DNA of 64,000 nt, from positions 682,001 to 746,000 of the forward strand of contig NC_011891.1 in assembly GCF_000022145.1 (NCBI RefSeq), given 5' to 3'. This stretch comes from Anaeromyxobacter dehalogenans 2CP-1 (lineage in GTDB: Bacteria; Myxococcota; Myxococcia; Myxococcales; Anaeromyxobacteraceae). The notes under the pieces are model-generated. The model did not search any database. It saw nothing but the letters and a program-made list of their open reading frames with translations, and was not told where the DNA came from. Made by a program: the position numbers and the translations under genes. Shown here one piece after another: positions 57,901 through 64,000 of the stretch; position 1 is the stretch's first letter; every line of letters begins with the position of its first letter.

Positions 57901-60155
57901 TGCGAGCACACCGGCGTGGTGCCCGGGTCGGACTTCACGAAGTTGCCTGCGCCGTCCTCGGTGATGAAGTCACCGGACTGCCCGGTGGTCCTGGACTTGT
58001 CCTGGAGGAACACGCTCGTGCACGAGCCGTCGCAGTCGAGGTCGCCGGTCCCGGTGCCGTCGAGCTTCGCGTCGCAGGCGTTCACGAACTCGCTGTAGAG
58101 ATCGAAGCGGAGCACGTGGCCGCGCCAGCGGCTGGTGCCGTTCTTCGGCTCGAAGCGGGGCACGATCACCGCGCGGCCGGACGTGGTCTGGAGGGTGGAG
58201 ACGGTCGCGACCGAGAAGGAGGTGGCGCGCTCGTTGATCTTCTCGAGGATGTAGCTGAGCCCCTCGGCGAGGGTCTGCGGGTTCTCGGCCGGAACGAACT
58301 TGCCGCCGCCCGCCTCGGCGGCCGCGTGCAGGATGGTCTTCGCGTCCGGGAGCTGGCTGGTGGCGAAGCCGACCGTGTACGTGTCGAGGACCTGCTTCCC
58401 GCCGTTCTTCTTGCAGTCCCAGGTGGTCTCGGCGTTGTCGCGAAGGTCCATGTTGTGCATGTACCAGGCGACCTTGGCGAGGCTGTCCTTCCATGCGGCC
58501 GTGCCGCTGAAGTTCGCGCACTGCGGGCAGTCGGTGGAGGTGATGTCCTTGATGCCGGTGGAGGTCGCGCCCGCGTACTTGCCGCTGGTGGTGTCGGCGA
58601 GCGTGGTGCCGCCTGAGGGGAGCCGATCGCCGTCGTTGGGGGACGTCGACGAGCTGGCGGGGGACGGCTCGCCGTCGGTGAGGACGACCACCGACGAGGT
58701 CTGGCACAGGTAGCAGATGGAGTACTGGTTGTCGTTCGACGAGGACTCGTAGGAGGAGGTGTTCTTCTCCCAGCTCGGCCCGAACCAGGGGAGGCCCGGC
58801 GAGTGGTAGTAGCGGCCCACGTCGAACAGCGACATGGCGAGCGGCGTGCCGCTCTGGAAGCTGGTGACGCCGTTCACCGCGGTCACGAACGCGGCCCGGT
58901 TGCTGTCGAAGTTGGAGGTGGTGTTGAACTCCATCTGGCAGCTCGGGTTGAAGTCCCTCTGGAGCGTCCAGCCGTTCGGATAATCGAAGGTCGCGAGCGC
59001 CATGCGGATCCGGCTGCGCTTCGCGATCACGTCCTTGACGGTCTTGCGCGCCACCAGGAACTTGGGCGGGAAGAAGTTGAGGTAGTTGCCCGTGTACCAG
59101 ATGGACGGGAACCGATCGCCGTTGGTGTCCTCGAGGATGACCCCGTCGTAGTACCAGCCCTTCTTCTCGAGGCAGGACTGGCAGATCTCGGCGCGGCTGC
59201 GCAGGCCCTGGGGCGTGCTCCCCTGCGTCGCGCAGAACTCGGCGATGGTCGCGGGGTCGTTGTTCGACCTGCGGACCGGGAACACCGCGTTGTCGGTCCA
59301 GCCGTTGCCGAAGTTGGTCCGGAAGTCCAGGTTCGTCCGCTCGTAGTTCCACTCGCCCGTGACCACCGGGACGTAGTTGGCGTCGTGGAACACCAGGTCG
59401 CGGCCGAAGAACGCCGGCTTTCCGTTCGCGGTGGTCTCGGTCCCGCTCGGCGACTGGGAGTAGAAGTCCGGATCGAAGCCGAGCCCGCCGGTCTGCTGGT
59501 TGTTGGACGAGGTGTAGTACGGACAGTTGATGTACTCGCGCGCGTAGTCCACGCCGCCCGTGACCACGCTGGCGTGACCGGCGTACGGGCTGCCGACCGA
59601 CACCGTCGCGGCGGTGCCGCAGGGCGTGTAGAAGCGGCGCGTGCGGATCGACGCCAGCATCGGGTTGTCGCCCACGTTCGGCGTGGCGTTGAAGATCGGG
59701 TCGTCGTCGCACCCCACCACGCGCGGCGCGGCGAAGGCGGCGGTCTGCTGGGTGGTGCTGGCCGGGTCGTCGATGAGGGCGCCGGCGGGGAGCGCGGGCT
59801 TGCAGTGCCCGCTGGTGCAGGAGTACCGCGCCGGACACTGCGAGTCCGCGGTGCACGCCTGGCTCGAGCCGCCGAGCGACCCGGGGCCGTCGGGCGGGAG
59901 GCGCTGCATCGAGCCGGACGTGTCCAGCAGGAACATGATGTTGGGGAAGGTGGTGTCCTCGCGCGTGATGAACTGCTGGTCCTCGCCCGCGGGCGGGTTG
60001 AGCCAGGTGTCCATCAGGCTCGAGACCATCAGGTTGCGCGCGGCGTCGTCGCCGCAGGTGGTCTGCGAGCGGGTGTCGCCGGGGGTGAGCAGCAGCGTCA
60101 GGGCGGCGAGGCCGGCGGCGCGAAGGGCGATCGCGATGGGCTTGCGGGTGCGCAT
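54984..60155 (-). CDS. pilY1: PilY1-type pilus adhesin/assembly protein
   Basis: 1723 residues, larger than Pseudomonas PilY1 (about 1160). A signal peptide covers 1-30. A von Willebrand-like domain starts with the metal site DTSGSM at 78-83 (FPNIMFLLDTSGSMQRLPPD) and continues to about 660 with many Cys pairs. The C-terminal beta-propeller has PilY1 features (VLVGANDGLLHAFHAGEW, ELWAFLPPDMLAKLRLLIEP) and a calcium-loop-like DDTGDGKIDGSD near 815. It is the last gene of the minor-pilin operon. PilY1 caps or primes pili and can sense surfaces. Confidence 0.92.
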   Translation of the reverse strand: MRTRKPIAIALRAAGLAALTLLLTPGDTRSQTTCGDDAARNLMVSSLMDTWLNPPAGEDQQFITREDTTFPNIMFLLDTSGSMQRLPPDGPGSLGGSSQACTADSQCPARYSCTSGHCKPALPAGALIDDPASTTQQTAAFAAPRVVGCDDDPIFNATPNVGDNPMLASIRTRRFYTPCGTAATVSVGSPYAGHASVVTGGVDYAREYINCPYYTSSNNQQTGGLGFDPDFYSQSPSGTETTANGKPAFFGRDLVFHDANYVPVVTGEWNYERTNLDFRTNFGNGWTDNAVFPVRRSNNDPATIAEFCATQGSTPQGLRSRAEICQSCLEKKGWYYDGVILEDTNGDRFPSIWYTGNYLNFFPPKFLVARKTVKDVIAKRSRIRMALATFDYPNGWTLQRDFNPSCQMEFNTTSNFDSNRAAFVTAVNGVTSFQSGTPLAMSLFDVGRYYHSPGLPWFGPSWEKNTSSYESSSNDNQYSICYLCQTSSVVVLTDGEPSPASSSTSPNDGDRLPSGGTTLADTTSGKYAGATSTGIKDITSTDCPQCANFSGTAAWKDSLAKVAWYMHNMDLRDNAETTWDCKKNGGKQVLDTYTVGFATSQLPDAKTILHAAAEAGGGKFVPAENPQTLAEGLSYILEKINERATSFSVATVSTLQTTSGRAVIVPRFEPKNGTSRWRGHVLRFDLYSEFVNACDAKLDGTGTGDLDCDGSCTSVFLQDKSRTTGQSGDFITEDGAGNFVKSDPGTTPVCSQAPKCASVAGKSCSVASSAPANPWWDAGALLAGTGTSQKWKSRRVYTVVDDTGDGKIDGSDRVIRLEATDTAATAIMPYLGLGGGTVCNALATEFQNAGASTFAASVQGSTVDARTACTKAFIRLVLGADLFNSMKRTSYPPSSMDDLWDRDWVLGDVFHSSPVVVDPPLPRDGVICPNGLSNQCLQSLWDTPTKNGKDAYDGYAKSTTYKDRTKLVLVGANDGLLHAFHAGEWHGNPTPGTRNTVADDPSTTALDESLPPFNGYYDRGTGEELWAFLPPDMLAKLRLLIEPKHQFFVDGTAMVRDVWVDGTGNSVGIGIRNDIKEAGEYHTVAVVGERRGGTHYFALDVTDATGSTDVPEFLWIYPQPNDPETLDFAESYDDFLPRAPPIGPVRLEADSATGAANTDTPRMSVGTGEVAYHERWVVFLNGGFDPQYVRGRGVHMVDVWTGKEVFDFSYDASHAVKQYLRFPVPAVVGMVGWGGGARRASGETNDYFFDTATFGDAGGQLWALRFHRPGKIGTSGKVENWYGGRIFQMGTQNQDCRFCGGQPFFYMTANIPLPSNGAYRVFAGTGDRYNLLDKDGGTCGPDNIRACVLRGCKVEMPLDATATDPMGGNLFESYGLGGIKRGLSHSTCGTSTNVLTASGSETAGPGCAAAGATVVSARAQIKIWCPQPSSTTAVPSTEKKMTASCTFNADGYDCRPGIETRGAEVALDGQISRGNFFYSLLVFDETGPRAPFDSATAAATYDGARLWLNQTGVDVSYGFSGSASSGLVTISARATNPSPLADASSPGWAIYYNQGPTVAADGYTYNVYWADERTSSGTSTLGDIYWNTVQRASGTIDATSCVHGSEKPVSKCGTTEARRIATKYGANIETGGLPSRFKDENGNVVRSMKAALLVPTQADQPTVFVNQAGQIAVGLTAVNPERGATNVGMTDPIDPTMDFGFMEVSEPLHACRHAATSDAASCE

Positions 60156-60165
60156 GGTCCGCCTC

Positions 60166-60669
60166 CTACAGGATGATGGCCGTCACGAACTCGACCTCGA
60201 GCGGGCGGCCGCGCCGGTCCTTGCACTTCGCGACCACCGTGTAGCCGGTCGCGGTGTTCAGGCCCTGCATGAAGTTGAACGAGTTGGTGAGGTCGGTGGC
60301 GGTCGGGGTGGACGCCGTCGTCACGGTGTTCTTGAGCACGACCGAGCTGACGGTCACGTCCGCGGCGCTGTCGTAGTGCGAGGGCGCGGTGAGCACGGTG
60401 CCGTCGGGCAGGGTCACGGACCCGGCCACGTTGCCGGACTCCAGGTAGCCGCGGCCGTAGCGGGCCAGCTCTGCCCAGATCTGCAGGCGGGCCGCCGCGG
60501 CACACGCGTACAGCTGGTCGCGCTGCGTCTTGCCGGACGCGTTGATGCGCTCCTGCGAGCCGAGCGAGACCGCGGCCACGCCGATCACCGCCAGCACCAT
60601 CAGCAGGATCACGGTGAGGATGAGGGTGGAGCCGCTCGCGCGGCGGGGCAGGGGACGTGAGAGGGACAT
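60166..60669 (-). CDS. pilX: Minor pilin PilX-like
   Basis: 167 residues. The N-terminal RRASGSTLILTVILLMVLAV is a PilX-type leader with the hydrophobic stem but without the classic G-F-T-L-I-E prepilin site. SLGSQERINASGKTQRDQLY is the conserved PilX_N segment. It lies between pilW and pilY1, 10 bases before the latter. Confidence 0.85.
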   Translation of the reverse strand: MSLSRPLPRRASGSTLILTVILLMVLAVIGVAAVSLGSQERINASGKTQRDQLYACAAAARLQIWAELARYGRGYLESGNVAGSVTLPDGTVLTAPSHYDSAADVTVSSVVLKNTVTTASTPTATDLTNSFNFMQGLNTATGYTVVAKCKDRRGRPLEVEFVTAIIL

Positions 60670-60681
60670 GCCAGCCTCGCG

Positions 60682-61953
60682 CTAGAACCCGGTGATGGAC
60701 CGGACGGTCATGTTGGGAAGGTTCACCACGGCCTCGACCCGCGTGCGCTGGAAGCCGTCGGTACCGTTCGCGATCTTCGGCGCGCTCGTCACCCAGTCCG
60801 GTGCGCCGGACTGGTTCAGCAGCGCGAAGGACGAATCGACGGCGAAGGTCGCGTGGGCCGAAGGATCCGGCTGCGGCGACCGGGCGACCATCGCGATCCG
60901 CACCGCTCGGATGTTCGCCTGGTGCTTCGTCTGACGGATGGGATCCGAGTACCGATACGAGTAGAAGCTGGAGGGCGTGTACGCGGCCTTCGTGGTGGCC
61001 GTCGCCGACCCGGAGAACTTGGTCGGTACGATGGCGCCGTCCGTGAGCACGCTCTGATCGTCGTTTGCTTCCCCGAGCGCGATCGCCGTCCCGGCGGTCG
61101 CGCCGGCGGGGGCGATCGCCGGGTTCGCGAACACGTAGGCGACCTGGAACGCCTCGATCCCCTCCGCCACGATCACCTCGTCCTTCTCGTTCACCGCGCC
61201 GTCCGGGGAGCCGTCCGCGGCGCCCGCGACGTCCAGGCCGCGATCCAGCACCAGGTAGGGGTCGAAGGTACCATCGGCGCTCGCGACCGGCCGCACGTGG
61301 AAGCGGTAGCGATCCACCAGGAACGTGCGGCACCCGGCCATGCCGGTCGCGACGTCCTGGCGGCGGAACGGATCGGCCAGGACCACGTCCTCGAGCTCCA
61401 CGTCGACGTTCCCCGCGGAAGTGACCGGCGTGCGGGTCTTGACGGTGAAGTAGGCGTAGCGGAGCTCGCCGGGGCAGACGACCTGGAGGATCTGTCCCCG
61501 GAGGAAGTCGTCGCCGGCGCGCGCCGCCAGGGTGGCGTGCGTTGCGTCGGGCAGCGCGACGAAGGTCCACGCGTTCCCGCGCAGCGCGCCGGCTTGCCCT
61601 TCCGCCGGTACCCAGTACGCCGGGTTGCGCGCGTAGAACACGAGCTCGTCGGCGTCCGAGACGCTGTCCCGCTCGACCGGGCAGGTCATCTCCGTGGGGC
61701 AGAAGCCGGGCGCATAGAACTGGAAGTCGAGCGCGAGGGAGCCGTCGAGTCCCCAGCCGGCGAGCGGGAGCTTCTGCTCGAGGTAGAGCAGCGCGGCGCG
61801 GGCGTTCCCCTGCGTGGCGCGCTGCTTCTGGCCGCCGAAGAACGCGCGCTGCTGCGAGCTGGACGCGGCGATGACGGCGGCGAGCACGATGGCCGTGACG
61901 CCGGTGGCGATCATGAGCTCGATGAGCGTGAAACCACGACGAGAGCGAGTCAT
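60682..61953 (-). CDS. pilW: Minor pilin PilW-like
   Basis: 423 residues. Prepilin site RRG|FTLIELM after a 7-residue leader, then the hydrophobic helix IATGVTAIVLAAVIAASS. The long periplasmic part is rich in beta segments and Asp/Gly turns and is longer than Pseudomonas PilW (about 270). It would form part of the tip complex with PilV, PilX and PilY1. Confidence 0.88.
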   Translation of the reverse strand: MTRSRRGFTLIELMIATGVTAIVLAAVIAASSSQQRAFFGGQKQRATQGNARAALLYLEQKLPLAGWGLDGSLALDFQFYAPGFCPTEMTCPVERDSVSDADELVFYARNPAYWVPAEGQAGALRGNAWTFVALPDATHATLAARAGDDFLRGQILQVVCPGELRYAYFTVKTRTPVTSAGNVDVELEDVVLADPFRRQDVATGMAGCRTFLVDRYRFHVRPVASADGTFDPYLVLDRGLDVAGAADGSPDGAVNEKDEVIVAEGIEAFQVAYVFANPAIAPAGATAGTAIALGEANDDQSVLTDGAIVPTKFSGSATATTKAAYTPSSFYSYRYSDPIRQTKHQANIRAVRIAMVARSPQPDPSAHATFAVDSSFALLNQSGAPDWVTSAPKIANGTDGFQRTRVEAVVNLPNMTVRSITGF

Positions 61954-61957
61954 GCGT

Positions 61958-62560
61958 TCACCGGTAGGCCGAGGCGTTCACGGTCGACGCGCCCAGGTTC
62001 GGGATCTGGACGTACAGCGTGACGACGCGCGGCCGCGTGATGGTGCGCTCGTGGTACACGACCGACACCGCCGCGAGCCGAACGCCGGAGGCGGCGTTCG
62101 ACGTCGCGACCTGCCAGATCGACCAGCGTCGGCGGTACAGCGGCTTCGACGGATCGAGGGGGTCAGCCGGCAGCGCCGTGTCCGGCTGGACGCCCACGAC
62201 CTTCAGCGATGGATAGCCGGACGTCGTGCCCGCGAGGTATGCGTCGTCCCAGTCGCGCCATCCGGACGTGGCGAGGTTTCCGGACGCGTCCAGCGGGTTG
62301 CCGAACCCGCTGGGCGGGGCGTCCGAGATCGTGTCCGCCACGAGCAGGGCATCGAGCGATGGATCGAGGCGCTCGAGCCCGGCTGCCAGCTCGCGAGCCA
62401 GCTCCTGGGCCGCGCCATTCGACCGCGCTCCCTCGTTGGACGTGAAGCCGATCACCTGCAGCCGCATCAGGCCCAGGATTCCGATGAGCAGCAGCGTGAG
62501 CGAGATCATCGCCTCGATGAGCGTGACCCCGCGCATGCCGGACGTGCGAGCTCGCCGCAT
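61958..62560 (-). CDS. pilV: Minor pilin PilV-like
   Basis: 200 residues. Prepilin site SGMRG|VTLIEAMISL then LTLLLIGILGLMRLQVIGF, the PilV pattern. The start ATG follows AGGCGCC. It is 8 bases after the fimU-like gene and 4 before pilW. Confidence 0.88.
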   Translation of the reverse strand: MRRARTSGMRGVTLIEAMISLTLLLIGILGLMRLQVIGFTSNEGARSNGAAQELARELAAGLERLDPSLDALLVADTISDAPPSGFGNPLDASGNLATSGWRDWDDAYLAGTTSGYPSLKVVGVQPDTALPADPLDPSKPLYRRRWSIWQVATSNAASGVRLAAVSVVYHERTITRPRVVTLYVQIPNLGASTVNASAYR

Positions 62561-62568
62561 GGCGCCTC

Positions 62569-63216
62569 CTAGTACGTCGCGACCTTGACGATTCCGGTCG
62601 GGAACGACACCACCAGCCGGCGCCGCTGCCCGGCATTCATCTCGGCAGACGTCGTGAGCGCGAACGCCATCCCGCCGAGGCGCGGCCGCGACGTGCCCGC
62701 GTAGACCGGTCGGACCTCGCCATCGGCGCCGAAGCGGATCGCGACGCGCCCGCCGGCGTCGACCGCCGGGTCGAAGACCTTCACCTGCTCGAACGGCGCC
62801 TCCGAGGCAGACCCCGCCTGCCCAAGGTCGAACGCCTGCCATCGCGGCAGCGCGACCACCTCCTCGAGCTGGGCGGCGCTGGCCGGCGACGCCGGATCGA
62901 AGGCCGCCAGCGTCCAGGTAGGCTCCGGGCGCTTCAGGATGAAGAGGCGGACGCAGCTCGCCTGCGCGAGCAGGCCGCAGCCGGCGCCGGTGAGATCGTC
63001 CGCGTTCACGAGGACGGCAACGATGTCCTGCTGCTCGTTGAGCGCCTGGGTCTTCAGCGCCTGGAGGCGCATGCCGAGGTCGAAAGCCGCGGACGCCGAA
63101 CCCGCGTTTCGCTGCGCGGCGACGAACCTGGAGCCGGCCACCGCGGCGAGGGCGGCCACGATGGCGATCACGATGGCGAGCTCGAGGAGCGTGAAGCCGC
63201 GGAATCTCGCGTTCAT
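62569..63216 (-). CDS. fimU: Minor pilin FimU/GspH-like
   Basis: 215 residues. The prepilin site is FRG|FTLLELAIVIAIVAALAA after a 7-residue leader, followed by a GspH/FimT-type domain (SAAFDLGMRLQALKTQALNE, RVAIRFGADGEVRPVYAG, RRRLVVSFPTGIVKV). First gene of the minor-pilin/pilY1 operon on the minus strand. A GAAGG ribosome site lies before the ATG. Confidence 0.87.
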   Translation of the reverse strand: MNARFRGFTLLELAIVIAIVAALAAVAGSRFVAAQRNAGSASAAFDLGMRLQALKTQALNEQQDIVAVLVNADDLTGAGCGLLAQASCVRLFILKRPEPTWTLAAFDPASPASAAQLEEVVALPRWQAFDLGQAGSASEAPFEQVKVFDPAVDAGGRVAIRFGADGEVRPVYAGTSRPRLGGMAFALTTSAEMNAGQRRRLVVSFPTGIVKVATY

Positions 63217-63375
63217 GGCCTTCGGTGGAAGCAAGCCGCCTGCCTGCCAGGGCGTGGCGCAAGGCAACGGGAATTCAGCGGTTTCATGTGAGCTGCGCGA
63301 GCCGCGGCCGACAACCGATGCAGGATTCGACAAACTTTGCATGTAGGGGGGCGGGGCGACGCCGTGCGGCATCGC

Positions 63376-64000
63376 TCAATGCGAGGCGAGCCGATCGGCG
63401 GCGATCCGCCGCGCTCGCCCGTACGAGGCGGGCGCGATCTCGAGGAACCGGCTGAACAGCGGCCTCGCCTCGTCCGAGCGGTTCGACCCGGACAGCAGCA
63501 TCGCGAGGTTGAAGGTGGCGTCCGGATCGCGAGGGGCGAGGCGGAGCGCCGAGCGCAGCTCCGCCTCCGCCTCGGCACCGCGCCGCTGCGTCAGGAGCAC
63601 GCCCGCGAGCTGCACGTGCGGGAGCGCCGACGCGGGATCCAGCAGCGCGGCTCGACGGAGCGGCGCTTCGGCCTCGCGAAACCGCCCCGCCTCGACCAGC
63701 GCGGTCCCGAGGTTCAGGTTGGGCCGCATCTTGTTCGGGGACTTCGCGGCTGCATCAGTCCAGAGCGCCACGTCGCTCGACCAGACGCGATTCCGGGCCA
63801 GGGTGGCGACCGCGAAGACGCAGGCCAGGCCGATCCCCGCCAGTGCGGCGGCACGCGGCGCGACGTCTGCCCCGACTGCCCGGCGCGCGGCGAGCAGGAT
63901 CCCGATCGCGGCAGCGACGAAGAAGCCGACGGAGGGCAGGTAGACGCGGTGCTCGTTGATCACGTCCACGATGGGGATGACGCTCGACTCGACGGCGAGC
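63376..64000 (-). CDS. 3' part of a membrane protein with C-terminal TPR repeats
   Basis: The frame is open to the window edge, so the gene starts outside. The visible 207 residues contain SSVIPIVDVINEHRVYLPSV, two hydrophobic helices (about 20-35 and 45-65 of the visible part), WSSDVALWTDAAAKSPNKMR, and then three TPR-like repeats (NLGTALVEAGRFREAEAPLR, HVQLAGVLLTQRRGAEAEAE, NLAMLLSGSNRSDEARPLFS). This layout is known from multi-pass TPR proteins related to O-mannosyl or O-antigen enzymes, often near pilus or glycan genes. The function is not assigned. Confidence 0.75.
   Translation of the reverse strand, partial: LAVESSVIPIVDVINEHRVYLPSVGFFVAAAIGILLAARRAVGADVAPRAAALAGIGLACVFAVATLARNRVWSSDVALWTDAAAKSPNKMRPNLNLGTALVEAGRFREAEAPLRRAALLDPASALPHVQLAGVLLTQRRGAEAEAELRSALRLAPRDPDATFNLAMLLSGSNRSDEARPLFSRFLEIAPASYGRARRIAADRLASH

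Noticed and set aside
63230-63245. Sigma-54-like site on the minus strand (AGGCAGGCGGCTTGCT) before fimU
   Set aside because: GG and GC have the right 10-base spacing, and PilR is nearby, but transcription would start about three bases before the ATG and after the ribosome site. In such GC-rich DNA a chance match is likely.

Overview
The window looks like a chromosomal segment of an Anaeromyxobacter-like member of the Myxococcota. It is very GC-rich, uses many GTG and some TTG starts, and its genes are packed with many 1-4 base stop/start overlaps. It carries a Frz-type chemosensory cluster, a second che operon and a type IV pilus region. The assignment rests on gene content and style, not on a database match.

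Layout. 1-7114: the tail of a coiled-coil protein, a DUF1054-like gene, two tandem WYL regulators, a receiver protein, a beta-hydroxyacid dehydrogenase-family enzyme, an FAD amine-oxidase-like protein and an outer-membrane lipoprotein. 7370-11025: an arginine operon argC - argJ/argB fusion - argR on the minus strand, with an ARG-box-like palindrome covering the -10 of a strong promoter. 11111-11229: tRNA-Leu(CAG) and its terminator. 11563-13899: an outer-membrane protein and a DsbD-like reductase. 13968-19277: a complete isc operon (iscS, iscU, iscA, hscB, hscA, fdx, iscX) behind a near-consensus promoter, without iscR in the window. 19283-25248: a minus-strand che operon (receiver, coiled-coil/GAF protein, cheD, cheA, cheW, cheR, cheB) with no chemoreceptor gene. 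25663-27296: two exported proteins, one with a lamin-tail-like domain.

27304-35461: a cluster with the order of the Myxococcus frz locus: a two-receiver frzZ-like gene, then divergently frzA, frzB, frzCD, frzE (CheA-receiver), frzG (CheB), frzF (CheR-TPR), followed by an extra single receiver. Together these could form one signalling path from a soluble receptor to receiver outputs that may control surface motility or pilus behaviour. 35477-43552: a surface-glycan island (glycosyltransferases, methyltransferases, Wzx-type flippase), ending in a gene broken by a one-base frameshift. 43646-47653: nucleoside salvage (pyrimidine and purine phosphorylases, cytidine deaminase), a PilZ-like protein and ribF.

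47837-63216: type IV pilus genes in two convergent blocks, pilB-pilT-pilC-pilS-pilR on the plus strand and fimU/pilV/pilW/pilX/pilY1 on the minus strand. They meet at a perfect 12-bp inverted repeat spanning the pilR stop. The window ends inside a membrane/TPR protein. Several promoters (argC, frzA, wzx-like, ribF) place the start codon within about 10 bases of the -10 hexamer, which suggests frequent leaderless mRNAs.
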